A stretch of DNA of 64,000 nucleotides from Bacteroidota bacterium (GTDB taxonomy: Bacteria; Bacteroidota; Bacteroidia; Bacteroidales; Tannerellaceae). Of this stretch, positions 51,890 through 60,530 are shown one piece after another. The notes under the pieces were generated by a model. That model was not told the origin of the DNA, ran no database searches, and saw nothing but the letters and a program-made list of their open reading frames with translations. Location: the NCBI GenBank assembly GCA_023429375.1, contig JAEYVY010000006.1, positions 129,304 through 193,303 on the forward strand, given 5' to 3'. The position numbers were made by a program, and so were the translations under genes. The first letter of the stretch is position 1. Every line of letters begins with the position of its first letter.

Positions 51890-51936
51890 TTGAGCGGCAA
51901 ACGAGACTCGAACTCGCGACCCTCAGCTTGGGAAGC
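51890..51936. repeat. attR core
   Basis: Identical over 47 bases to attL. It covers the 3' part of the intact tRNA-Gly from the anticodon loop on, so integration restores a full tRNA gene. Confidence 0.95.
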
Positions 51937-51965
51937 TGATGCTCTACCAACTGAGCTATTACCGC
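51893..51965 (-). tRNA. tRNA-Gly (anticodon CCC)
   Basis: A 73-base cloverleaf on the minus strand. The acceptor stem GCGGTAA pairs with TTGCCGC (one G-U), the D arm is AGCTCAGTTGGTAGAGCA, the anticodon loop TTCCCAA reads CCC, and the T arm GTTCGAGTC is standard. CCA is not encoded. It is the integration site of the prophage and remains intact, reading codon GGG. Confidence 0.95.
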
Positions 51966-51976
51966 ATATCGTATTA

Positions 51977-51984
51977 CAAAATTA
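51977..51984 (-). promoter_or_regulatory. -7 box for tRNA-Gly
   Basis: Minus strand TAATTTTG, a match to TAnnTTTG, 12 bases before the tRNA. No -33 box at the ideal distance. Confidence 0.45.
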
Positions 51985-52005
51985 AAAGTTTCTTTTATTT
52001 TTTAG

Positions 52006-52013
52006 TAGTTTTG
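52006..52013 (+). promoter_or_regulatory. -7 box for argB
   Basis: TAGTTTTG fits the consensus, 26 bases before the argB ATG, divergent from the tRNA promoter. Confidence 0.45.
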
Positions 52014-52039
52014 CACAAAAAATCAAAGCGATTAAAAAA

Positions 52040-52813
52040 ATGAGTAAAGAAAAATTGACGCTGATTAAAGTCGGTGGTAAAATTGTTGAAGAAGATGCTT
52101 CTTTAAAAGTCTTATTAAACGACTTCTCCCAAATTGAAGGACATAAAGTCTTAGTACATGGCGGAGGCAGATCGGCGACTAAAATAGCAGAACAGCTGGG
52201 CATTGAAACGAAAATGATCAACGGCCGTCGTATTACCGACGAAGCCATGCTGAAGGTTGTAACGATGGTTTACGGAGGCTTGGTAAACAAAACGATTGTT
52301 GCACATCTACAAGCTTTAGGCATTCAGGCACTGGGACTTACGGGTGCAGACTTAAACTTTATGTTGTCCGAAAAACGTAAGGTTGTAGATATCGATTATG
52401 GGTTTGCCGGAGATGTAAGAAAGGTAAATGCCGGCTTATTATCCAAATTCATTAAGGAAGATATTGTCCCCGTTTTGGCTCCGTTGACACACGATGGCAA
52501 GGGAGGTATGTTGAACACCAATGCCGATACAATTGCCGCTGAAGCAGCAAAGGCACTTGCTGAGTATTTTGATGTGACGCTGATTTATTGTTTTGAGAAA
52601 AAAGGTGTGCTTCTGTCTGAAGATGACGATGATAGCGTGATTCCAGAATTGAATGAGGCCTTATTCAAAGAATACGTGGAAAAAGGTATTATTCAAGGCG
52701 GTATGATTCCTAAGCTGGTGAATGCCTTTGAAGCAATAAATGCCGGCGTGAAGGAAGTAATCATCACGCAGGCATCTGAAATTCATAACGGAAAAGGTAC
52801 GAAAATTGTATAA
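52040..52813 (+). CDS. argB: Acetylglutamate kinase
   Basis: A 257-residue amino-acid kinase that phosphorylates N-acetylglutamate (or N-acyl analogue) in arginine biosynthesis. It starts LIKVGGKIVEE, has VLVHGGGRSATK, and ends near GTKIV. Bacteroidetes often use N-succinylated intermediates in this pathway, so the natural substrate may be the succinyl form; the sequence does not settle this. It stands next to tRNA-Gly and is convergent with the oxidoreductase gene, four bases away. Confidence 0.93.
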   Translation: MSKEKLTLIKVGGKIVEEDASLKVLLNDFSQIEGHKVLVHGGGRSATKIAEQLGIETKMINGRRITDEAMLKVVTMVYGGLVNKTIVAHLQALGIQALGLTGADLNFMLSEKRKVVDIDYGFAGDVRKVNAGLLSKFIKEDIVPVLAPLTHDGKGGMLNTNADTIAAEAAKALAEYFDVTLIYCFEKKGVLLSEDDDDSVIPELNEALFKEYVEKGIIQGGMIPKLVNAFEAINAGVKEVIITQASEIHNGKGTKIV

Positions 52814-52817
52814 GATA

Positions 52818-53840
52818 TTAGTTGTCCGCCGGGTAAACAACGCCTAGTTGTCGGCGGACTTCATCAATTACTTCTATCGTAATCAGGGAGTTTTCAAGGC
52901 TATTTATCTCAGACGACCTCTTTCCGGCCTGGATAAGGTTGATAAACTCTGCTACTTCATAATAATACTCATCCTTGTCCGTAAGGGCACTTATATCTTG
53001 TGGAACGGAGGGCAACGCTTTTCCCGATGCCGCCTGATGTCTTGGCGAAAAGGAAACCGACCCAATCAGATTGATCCTGTCTAACGTGATATTCCCGTCT
53101 TCTCCTTGTATTTCGGTTGGCAACGATGAATTGGCTATTTTAGAATATAAAATAGTTGCATTCATTCCATCGTATTGCAGGTTGATGGCTCCCTGACCAT
53201 CAACTCCGGACGAAAGCACCACACCCGAAGCATCAACTCGCTGAGGGCGTCCAAATAGGACAATCAACGGATATAAGGTATAGATACCAATATCCATCAT
53301 GGCGCCATTAGACATTTCCGGATTGAAGGCATTTAGGATTACGCCTTCTTTGAATTTATCGTAGCGCGAAGAATACTGACAATAACAGGAGAAATAACGT
53401 CTCACCTTCCCCACTCTATGCAGATTCTCTCTAACAGAAAGGAAATTAGGAGTTAACGTTGGCTTCATTGCTTCCATCAACGTAACCTGGTTGGCTTCGG
53501 CAGCTGCAATCATAGCGCGTACTTCTTTTGCATTCGAAGCAAAAGGCTTCTCACACAAAACGTGTTTGCCGTGATTCATAAACAGAATGCTCTGTTCTGC
53601 ATGCAGAAAATTGGGCGATGCAATATAAACGGCATCGATCAATGGGCTTTCTGCCATCTCTTTCAGATTGGTGAACGTATGCGGTATGCCATGCTTTGCA
53701 GCAAACGCATCTGCCGTCTCTTGTGTTCTGGAATAGACGGCAGCCAAGACGAAACGTTCATCTTGGCGTGCACCGTTTATTACCCAATCTGAAATGAAGT
53801 TTGTACCTATAACTCCAAATCTGATTCTATCTTTTGTCAT
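52818..53840 (-). CDS. Gfo/Idh/MocA-family oxidoreductase
   Basis: A 340-residue NAD(P)-dependent oxidoreductase with the N-terminal Rossmann motif GVIGTNFIS and the family signature HVLCEKPFASNA. The C-terminal domain has the beta-sheet fold of this family (SNGAMMDIGIYTLYPL). The substrate, usually a sugar or a cyclitol derivative, cannot be read. It is the last gene of a four-gene operon with gaps of 10-11 bases. Confidence 0.88.
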   Translation of the reverse strand: MTKDRIRFGVIGTNFISDWVINGARQDERFVLAAVYSRTQETADAFAAKHGIPHTFTNLKEMAESPLIDAVYIASPNFLHAEQSILFMNHGKHVLCEKPFASNAKEVRAMIAAAEANQVTLMEAMKPTLTPNFLSVRENLHRVGKVRRYFSCYCQYSSRYDKFKEGVILNAFNPEMSNGAMMDIGIYTLYPLIVLFGRPQRVDASGVVLSSGVDGQGAINLQYDGMNATILYSKIANSSLPTEIQGEDGNITLDRINLIGSVSFSPRHQAASGKALPSVPQDISALTDKDEYYYEVAEFINLIQAGKRSSEINSLENSLITIEVIDEVRRQLGVVYPADN

Positions 53841-53850
53841 TAACTAGCTC

Positions 53851-54936
53851 TTATTTACGGAAAGGCGGTTTTACAACCTGCGCTTTCAGTGATTTGTTTC
53901 TTACTTTAATAAATATTTCTGCACCTACTTTAGCATACTCCGGTTTTACATATCCCATACCAATACCGATTTTAAGCATGGGCGACATTGTTCCGGATGT
54001 TACTACACCAATAACTGTATCGTTTTCGTCTACAATTTCGTAGCCATGACGAGGTATACCTTTGTCAAGCAACTCGAATGCACAAAGTTTGCGACTAACG
54101 CCTTCTTTCTTTTGTTGTTCAAATAAGGCTCTTGAAGGAAAATCTTTTCCATCTACAAATTTCGTAATCCATCCTAATCCAGCTTCGATTGGTGAAGTAG
54201 TATCGTCCAAATCATTGCCATAGAGGCAGAATCCCATTTCCAGACGCAACGTATCACGCGCACCAAGTCCGATTGGCTTGATTCCTTCAGGCTCTCCAGC
54301 TTTGAATACAGCATTTGAGATTGTCATCGCATCCTCATTGTAGAAATAAAGTTCAAATCCGCCTGCTCCTGTATAACCTGTATTTGAAATAATTACTTCC
54401 TTGCATCCGGCAAATTCACCGGTTACAAAAGAATAATAAGGGATAGCCGAAAGATCTACTGAAGTAAGGCGTTGCAACACTTGCATTGCTTTAGGGCCTT
54501 GAACTGCTATCTGCGCTGTTTTGTCAGATGCATTTTCCAATATGGCTCCTACTGTATTGTGTTTTACGCACCATTCCCAGTCTTTGTCAATATTTCCGGC
54601 ATTTACGACAAGCATGTATTTGTCTTTTGAGTAGTGATATACCAGTAAGTCATCAACAATTCCGCCTTCATGATTTGGGAAGCATGTATATTGGGCTTTA
54701 CCGATTGGCAATACAGAAGCATCGTTTGACGTAATATTTTGAATAAAGGCAAGTGCATTAGGGCCTTTTACCCAAAACTCACCCATGTGTGATACGTCGA
54801 AAACGCCAACTCCGTTGCATACGGTTTGGTGTTCGTCTATGATTCCACTATATTCAATAGGCATGTTAAAGCCTGCAAACTCGTGCATTTTAGCTCCTAA
54901 AGCAATATGCACATCGGTAAACGGTGTAGTTTTCAT
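53851..54936 (-). CDS. gcvT: Aminomethyltransferase (glycine cleavage T protein)
   Basis: A 361-residue T protein, which releases ammonia from the aminomethyl-lipoyl H protein and passes a one-carbon unit to tetrahydrofolate. Motifs are MPIEYSGIIDEHQTV, FDVSHMGEF with the folate-site Asp in the usual place, and GARDTLRLEMGFCLYGND. Length is normal. The P and H proteins are not in this window. It lies between pepT and the oxidoreductase in one operon. Confidence 0.95.
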   Translation of the reverse strand: MKTTPFTDVHIALGAKMHEFAGFNMPIEYSGIIDEHQTVCNGVGVFDVSHMGEFWVKGPNALAFIQNITSNDASVLPIGKAQYTCFPNHEGGIVDDLLVYHYSKDKYMLVVNAGNIDKDWEWCVKHNTVGAILENASDKTAQIAVQGPKAMQVLQRLTSVDLSAIPYYSFVTGEFAGCKEVIISNTGYTGAGGFELYFYNEDAMTISNAVFKAGEPEGIKPIGLGARDTLRLEMGFCLYGNDLDDTTSPIEAGLGWITKFVDGKDFPSRALFEQQKKEGVSRKLCAFELLDKGIPRHGYEIVDENDTVIGVVTSGTMSPMLKIGIGMGYVKPEYAKVGAEIFIKVRNKSLKAQVVKPPFRK

Positions 54937-54946
54937 GTTATTTTGT

Positions 54947-56167
54947 TTAAGATTTATATGTCAAAAGTTCTGCAATTTTTATGATCGTTTCCATACTTTT
55001 CTGCAATGACGGAACGGGTAAAAACTCGTATCGTCCATGGAAATTATGACCTCCGGCAAAGATATTGGGGCAAGGCAATCCCATGAAAGAAAGTCTTGCT
55101 CCGTCAGTACCACCGCGAATAGGTTTAACGATTGGCGCTACACCTATCGAAGTCATGGCTTCATGAGCCAAATCTACAATATATTTCTTTGGTTCTACAA
55201 TTTCTCGCATATTATAATACTGATCTCGTAGCTCAAGAGTCGTACTTCCGGGATATTTGGCGTTCGTTTTATCAACCAGTGTCTGTAGCAATTCCTTCTT
55301 TGTTTCGAACAATGTGCGGTCGTGATCACGAACGATATATGAAAGTGAGGCAGATTCTACAGAGCCGGTCATCTGAATCAAATGGAAGAAGCCTTCATAG
55401 CCTGTTGTCTTCTCCGGACGTTGTTCGGCCGGCAGAGCAGAAGCAAATTCTAATGCTAACAAGGAGGCATTAATCATTTTATCTTTTGCCGTACCCGGAT
55501 GAACGTTTAACCCTTTGAAATGAATTTTGGCAGCTGCAGCATTGAAGTTTTCGTATTCAAGTTCACCAATTTGTCCTCCGTCGATTGTATAAGCCCATTC
55601 GCAGCCAAACTTTTCTACATCGAAATGATTAGCTCCGCAGCCTATCTCTTCGTCTGGAGTAAAGCCTATACGAATTTTACCATGCTCAATTTCAGGATGG
55701 TTCTTCAGATAAGCCATGGCTGAAATAATGGCCGAAACACCGGCTTTATCATCTGCTCCAAGCAAGGTCTTTCCGTTGGTTACGACAATATCCTGACCGA
55801 CATAGTTATTCAATTCAGGAAACATCGTTGGAGAAAGCACAACCTTGTCTTCTTCATTCAACACAATATCTCCTCCTGTATAATGAACAACGCGTGGGGT
55901 TACATCTTTTCCGGATAGATCCGGACTGGTATCCAAATGGGCAATAAAACCGATTGTAGGCACTTGTTTATTCGTATTGGCAGGCAAGGTAGCCATGATA
56001 TACGCACGTTCGTCCAGCGTGATATCTTCCAGCCCTATTTCTTCCAACTCCTTCACAATCTGTTTGGCCAAAACCATTTGTCCGGGGGTACTTGGCGTAG
56101 TCCCCGTATTCTCGTCTGATTGGGTATCAAACGTTACGTATCTTAAAAATCTGTCTAATGGATTCAT
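54947..56167 (-). CDS. pepT: Peptidase T (tripeptide aminopeptidase)
   Basis: A 406-residue M20 zinc peptidase that removes the N-terminal residue from tripeptides. Metal ligands and catalytic residues lie in AHLDTSPDLSGKDV, LLGADDKAG, TPDEEIGCGA and GGHNFHGRYEFLPV. All are intact. It is the second gene of a leftward operon, 11 bases after the PurF-like gene and 10 before gcvT. Confidence 0.95.
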   Translation of the reverse strand: MNPLDRFLRYVTFDTQSDENTGTTPSTPGQMVLAKQIVKELEEIGLEDITLDERAYIMATLPANTNKQVPTIGFIAHLDTSPDLSGKDVTPRVVHYTGGDIVLNEEDKVVLSPTMFPELNNYVGQDIVVTNGKTLLGADDKAGVSAIISAMAYLKNHPEIEHGKIRIGFTPDEEIGCGANHFDVEKFGCEWAYTIDGGQIGELEYENFNAAAAKIHFKGLNVHPGTAKDKMINASLLALEFASALPAEQRPEKTTGYEGFFHLIQMTGSVESASLSYIVRDHDRTLFETKKELLQTLVDKTNAKYPGSTTLELRDQYYNMREIVEPKKYIVDLAHEAMTSIGVAPIVKPIRGGTDGARLSFMGLPCPNIFAGGHNFHGRYEFLPVPSLQKSMETIIKIAELLTYKS

Positions 56168-56178
56168 CTGTTTTCACT

Positions 56179-57582
56179 TTAAAAATAACTTTTTGCATTA
56201 TAGCAATGCGTACAAACACAGTCGGCAGGTAATCCGATCGATTCGATCAGGTCTTCTACCGTATTAAATCGTAATGTCGTTATGTTTAGTTTTTCGCGAA
56301 TGCATTCAACCAGTTTATTGTATTCGTCTGTTCCTGTGCTAGCATATTTATCCAGGTTACGTTCATCATCACCTTCTAATTCCTTTACAATACGTCTGGC
56401 AATTAGTTCCATAGGCGATTTAGATGCCGAAAAACCAATAAACGGACAAGCATGTAGAATAGGCGGACAACCGATACGCATATGCACTTCTTTGGCTCCG
56501 TATCCATACAATATATTTACATTGTCCCGCAATTGTGTGCCTCTAACAATAGAATCATCGCAGAAGACAACTCGCTTATTGCGTAATAGATGCTTATTGG
56601 GTATCAGCTTCATTCGTGCAACCAAGTTGCGTACTTCTTGATTGGATGGAGTAAAACTTCTAGGCCATGTTGGTGTGTATTTTACAATAGCCCGACGATA
56701 TGGAATACGTTTCTGTTCGGCATATCCAAGTGCCATACCTATTCCCGAATCCGGAATACCGGATGCAAAATCGGCTTCTACATCGTCTCTCCTGGCCATA
56801 GCCATACCACTGGCATAACGTGCCGAATCAACATTTACACCTTCATATTCTGAAACAGGATAACCATAATACACCCAAAGGAATGAACATACCTGCATCT
56901 TTTTGCCGGGCGCTAATATTTGGGTCATCGAATCTGCCGTAAGCAAAACTGCTTCACCCGGTCCTAAATTGTAATGTAGTTCATAATCCAGATTAGGAAA
57001 ACTACACGGTTCGCTGGATGCTGCAAATGCTCCGTCTTTCTTTCCGATAATCACAGGAGTTCTTCCATACTTATCTCTGGCCGCAATAATGCCCTCTTCC
57101 GTTAGAATCAACATCGAGCATGAACCTTTGATTTTGTCTTGTACAATTTTTACACCTTCAGCAAACGTTCGTCCCTCGGAAATGAGCAAAGAAATTAGCT
57201 CCGTCTGATTGATACGTCCGGAACTCATTTCTGAAAAGTGCTTTCCCTTTTCCAGTAATTCCTTTTCTAATTCTTCCAGATTATTCACCTTAGCAACAGT
57301 TACGACTGCATATTTTCCAAGGTGTGAATTAATGAAGATAGGCTGCGGATCTGTATCACTGATAATACCTATTCCTGAATTGCCTTTGAATTTGTCCAGC
57401 TCACTTTCGAAACGAGGTCTGAAATACGAATTTTCCAGATTATGAATCGATCTGTTGAACTGACCGTTGTGAAGAGTTGCCAATCCTCCTTTTTTCGTTC
57501 CAAGATGGGAGTTGTAATCCGTCCCATAAAAAAGATCAATCGCACAAGGAGATTTGGATATTGTACCAAAAAAACCGCCCAT
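56179..57582 (-). CDS. PurF-like amidophosphoribosyltransferase homologue, no N-terminal Cys
   Basis: A 467-residue protein with the two PurF domains. The N-terminal Ntn glutaminase-like domain starts MGGFFGTISKSP, where true PurF has Cys at position 2, so the glutamine-hydrolysing nucleophile is absent. The C-terminal phosphoribosyltransferase domain is intact, with GIPDSGIGMALGYA and the PRPP motif VVFCDDSIVRGTQ. Three cysteines near the C-terminus (VCTHC and upstream) are conserved in iron-sulfur PurF proteins. It may use free ammonia or be regulatory. It leads an operon with pepT and gcvT. Confidence 0.85.
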   Translation of the reverse strand: MGGFFGTISKSPCAIDLFYGTDYNSHLGTKKGGLATLHNGQFNRSIHNLENSYFRPRFESELDKFKGNSGIGIISDTDPQPIFINSHLGKYAVVTVAKVNNLEELEKELLEKGKHFSEMSSGRINQTELISLLISEGRTFAEGVKIVQDKIKGSCSMLILTEEGIIAARDKYGRTPVIIGKKDGAFAASSEPCSFPNLDYELHYNLGPGEAVLLTADSMTQILAPGKKMQVCSFLWVYYGYPVSEYEGVNVDSARYASGMAMARRDDVEADFASGIPDSGIGMALGYAEQKRIPYRRAIVKYTPTWPRSFTPSNQEVRNLVARMKLIPNKHLLRNKRVVFCDDSIVRGTQLRDNVNILYGYGAKEVHMRIGCPPILHACPFIGFSASKSPMELIARRIVKELEGDDERNLDKYASTGTDEYNKLVECIREKLNITTLRFNTVEDLIESIGLPADCVCTHCYNAKSYF

Positions 57583-57796
57583 TGTTTTATCTTGTTATTA
57601 GATGTATTTAAAGAAAACTATCCACAAAGTTAGCAGAATATTTTAGGCTTAAGGATAAGCATATCTCGATTTATCTATAACGATAGTAAAAAAGGTGAAT
57701 AAAATATGCTTTTTCAGTAGGGTATTTCATTCCACAGCAATCATATATATAGAGAAGAAAATAACTATTTTTATTAACACTAAATTTATAGTGATT

Positions 57797-59062
57797 ATGA
57801 AAACACTTAATAAACAATTCATGAGCCTTGTGATGCTTATTATATGCTTTTTAGGAAGCACAGTACAGCTATCAGCACAAGAAGAGGTGACGGGCGATTT
57901 CATCACAGTCAACGGATTTGTGAAGGATAAAGATTCAAAAAAGAAACTTGAATACGTGAACATTTCTGTTCCGGGTACGAACATCGGTACGATTACGAAT
58001 ACGGAAGGTGAGTTTACTATTAAGATTCCTAAAGCGCCTGTACGGAAATTTGTTGAGATCTCTCATATTGGTTATTTGAGCACACAGATTCCAATTAACG
58101 GATCAGACATATCTGAGCTAACTGTCTTTTTGACACCTAATTCCAATGTATTAGATGAAGTAGTCATCCGGGCGCGCGACCCACGTTTGCTGGTTGAAGA
58201 AGCACTTGAAAAGGTCCCTGAAAACTATAGCGACAAACACAGTATGCTGACCGGATTCTATCGTGAAACGGCTCAAAAAGGTCGTCGATATATCAATATA
58301 TCAGAAGCGATTATCGACATTTATAAGACACCTTATACAAGACAGGTTGATCAAGATCGTGTACAGATATTTAAAGGTCGTCAGTTATTGAGCCAGAAAC
58401 GTGCCGACACATTGGCTGTTAAACTGTTAGGTGGTCCTAACCTATCCATCTTCGTGGATGTGGTTAAGAATCCTGAAATCCTTTTGGATAAAGAAACTCT
58501 CTCCTACTATGCATTTCGTATGGAAGAGCCGGTTATGATAGACAACCGCCCACAATATGTAATTAGCTTTCAGCCACAAGTAATTTTGAATTATGCGCTT
58601 TACTACGGTAAGTTGTATATCGACAAAGAAAAGATGGCGTTTACACGTGCTGAATTCAATTTGAGTATGGACGATCAGAACAAGGCGACTCAAGCCATCT
58701 TGAAGAAGAAACCGTTCGGTCTACGCTTCAAACCGTTGGAAGTCTCATTCTTAGTGAACTACAAGGAAATCAACAACAAGACTTACTTAAGCTATATCCG
58801 CAATGAAGTACGCTTCAAATGTGACTGGAAACGCCGTCTGTTCTCTACCAACTACACGATTATGTCGGAAATGGTTGTAACAGATATGAAAGAAGAAAAT
58901 GTGACCAACATTCCTTATAAGGTATCTTTCAAACCGGGTCAATCCTTGTCTGACAAAGTGTTAGATTTTCAAGATGATGAATTCTGGGGCAATTACAATA
59001 TTATCGAACCTACAGAATCACTTGAATCGGCAGTAAACAAACTTAAGAAGCAAAAGAGATAA
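57797..59062 (+). CDS. CarboxypepD_reg-like exported protein (paralogue 1)
   Basis: A 421-residue exported protein. A signal peptide (MKTLNKQFMSLVMLIICFLG, ending LSAQ) is followed by a carboxypeptidase regulatory-like beta-sandwich (VNGFVKDKDSKKKLEYVNIS, GTITNTEGEF), then a C-terminal domain of about 310 residues with TGFYRETAQKGRRYINISEA and EFWGNYNIIEP. The last domain is shared with the protein at 60531-62084. I set the start at 57797; the frame is open from 57695 but the added part does not look like a signal peptide. It may work at the outer membrane, perhaps in surface assembly. Confidence 0.8.
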   Translation: MKTLNKQFMSLVMLIICFLGSTVQLSAQEEVTGDFITVNGFVKDKDSKKKLEYVNISVPGTNIGTITNTEGEFTIKIPKAPVRKFVEISHIGYLSTQIPINGSDISELTVFLTPNSNVLDEVVIRARDPRLLVEEALEKVPENYSDKHSMLTGFYRETAQKGRRYINISEAIIDIYKTPYTRQVDQDRVQIFKGRQLLSQKRADTLAVKLLGGPNLSIFVDVVKNPEILLDKETLSYYAFRMEEPVMIDNRPQYVISFQPQVILNYALYYGKLYIDKEKMAFTRAEFNLSMDDQNKATQAILKKKPFGLRFKPLEVSFLVNYKEINNKTYLSYIRNEVRFKCDWKRRLFSTNYTIMSEMVVTDMKEENVTNIPYKVSFKPGQSLSDKVLDFQDDEFWGNYNIIEPTESLESAVNKLKKQKR

Positions 59063-59109
59063 AATACAGATCTTTATTATACCTTTGAGTATCAAATATC
59101 TCGCATCAC

Positions 59110-59661
59110 ATGTTAAACGATCTAGTATTGCTCAATAGAATAAAGGAGGGGGATGTTAAAGCATTTGAAACACTCTTCAAATCTTACCATACCCCCTTAT
59201 GCCTTTATGCTGCTAGCATCACAGGAAGCATGGAAGTAGCCGAGGAAATCGTACAAGATCTGTTTTATTATTTCTGGAAGGAGAGACAAAAAATATCTCT
59301 GTTCGGATCTGTGAAAAGCTACCTCTATCGAGCTGTACGAAACGAATCCATTCAATTCAGAGAACATCTCCACGTCAGAGAAAAATACAAAGATGTAGTT
59401 CTAAACGAAAGTTCGGATGAATCAAATTCAGACCCGCAAGAAAGTTTAGAGTACAAAGAATTGGAAGGATTAATCGACGGCGCATTACGCAAACTTCCTG
59501 AGCGAAGAATGAAAATATTCTGTATGCACAGATTTCAAGGAATGAAATACGCTGAGATTGCCTCTGCCCTATCTGTATCGGTCAAAACCGTCGAATCAGA
59601 AATGAGCAAGGCGCTTCAAGTTGTACGAAAAGAAATAGAAGATTATTTATATATAGCATGA
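59110..59661 (+). CDS. ECF sigma-70 factor, SigX/FecI type
   Basis: A 183-residue ECF sigma factor. Region 2 has GDVKAFETLFKSYHTPLCLYA and VQDLFYYFWK; region 4 has LPERRMKIFCMHRFQGMKYAEIA and a recognition helix around SVKTVESEM. Its stop overlaps the start of the FecR gene by four bases, so the sigma/anti-sigma pair is coupled. The target genes are probably the neighbours. Confidence 0.94.
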   Translation: MLNDLVLLNRIKEGDVKAFETLFKSYHTPLCLYAASITGSMEVAEEIVQDLFYYFWKERQKISLFGSVKSYLYRAVRNESIQFREHLHVREKYKDVVLNESSDESNSDPQESLEYKELEGLIDGALRKLPERRMKIFCMHRFQGMKYAEIASALSVSVKTVESEMSKALQVVRKEIEDYLYIA

Positions 59662-60515
59662 CACCACTTCAATATAAGAATAGAACAGATGCAGCGTGGA
59701 ACCGCTTGTATACGAGGCTGGAAGCAGACGGACTGCTTACGGAAACAAACCAGCCGAAAGCAAACACAGTCTCCCTGTTTTCTAACTATAAATGGGTTGC
59801 AGCCTTTGCTTGCATCTGCATTTCGATTGCTACGCTGATCTTTACTATCAATCAGAAGAATACAGACACAAGCGGTCTTCTAACTTTAGAAAACAAAAAA
59901 GGAGCTGTAACCCTCGTTACTACGTTAGAAGATGGCTCTATCGTCTATCTTGCTGATGATGCAAAACTGAATTATCCGCTTAGTTTCGAGAAAAACGTGC
60001 GCGAAGTTCATTTGACCGGCAATGCACTGTTTGACGTTAGCGGTAATAAAGAGCGTCCTTTTCTTATTGAAACAAAAGACATTCGTGTAGAAGTATTGGG
60101 AACTTCTTTCTATATTAAAGAAGAGAAAAATACGGCATTCGAACTGGCTGTGCAACGAGGAACGGTTAAGGTAACGCACAAGGCCAATGGTGCTGAAAAG
60201 ATTGTTGAAGCCGGACAAACGGTGCGTTTGCTTTCAAATAAACTATCGGTAACAGCTACCGAAAATGATCAACTTTTTGCCATGTATACGCAGAAAATAC
60301 AGTTTAAAGACGAACCGCTTGGCAATATCCTTCACGTAATCAATAAGATGCAAAACAAAACCGTTTTGCAAACGACGCCAGAACTGAGCGTTCGTCCTCT
60401 GACGGTAACTTTCTCAAACAATTCACCCGAGAAAGTGGCTCAGTTAATCTGTCTTGCACTAGACCTTTCATATGAAGAAAACGACGGTGCTCTCTTGATT
60501 GAAGATAGGGATTAG
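59658..60515 (+). CDS. FecR-family anti-sigma factor
   Basis: A 285-residue protein with a single membrane segment (KWVAAFACICISIATLIFTI, residues 35-55), a cytoplasmic N-terminus to bind the sigma factor and a periplasmic FecR domain: LEDGSIVYLADDAKLNYP and EVHLTGNALFDVSGN. The C-terminal region (residues 215-285) is the part that usually contacts the STN domain of the partner. It precedes an STN-domain protein by 15 bases. Confidence 0.93.
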   Translation: MTPLQYKNRTDAAWNRLYTRLEADGLLTETNQPKANTVSLFSNYKWVAAFACICISIATLIFTINQKNTDTSGLLTLENKKGAVTLVTTLEDGSIVYLADDAKLNYPLSFEKNVREVHLTGNALFDVSGNKERPFLIETKDIRVEVLGTSFYIKEEKNTAFELAVQRGTVKVTHKANGAEKIVEAGQTVRLLSNKLSVTATENDQLFAMYTQKIQFKDEPLGNILHVINKMQNKTVLQTTPELSVRPLTVTFSNNSPEKVAQLICLALDLSYEENDGALLIEDRD

Positions 60516-60530
60516 CCTAATTGATTGTAA

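Larger units (their letters stand above)
19154..51936. mobile_element. HK97-type tailed prophage with DGR, in tRNA-Gly
   Basis: A complete-looking temperate phage of about 32.8 kb bounded by exact 47-bp direct repeats. It contains integrase, repressor-like regulator, excisionase-like genes, replication helicase, terminase, portal, protease, capsid, connectors, tail tube, tape measure, fibres, lysis genes and a diversity-generating retroelement. HK97 head genes with a tape measure and no contractile sheath indicate a siphovirus. No essential gene looks broken, so it may still be inducible. The intact tRNA at the right end is restored by phage DNA; the displaced chromosomal 3' end is at the left. 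Confidence 0.95.
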
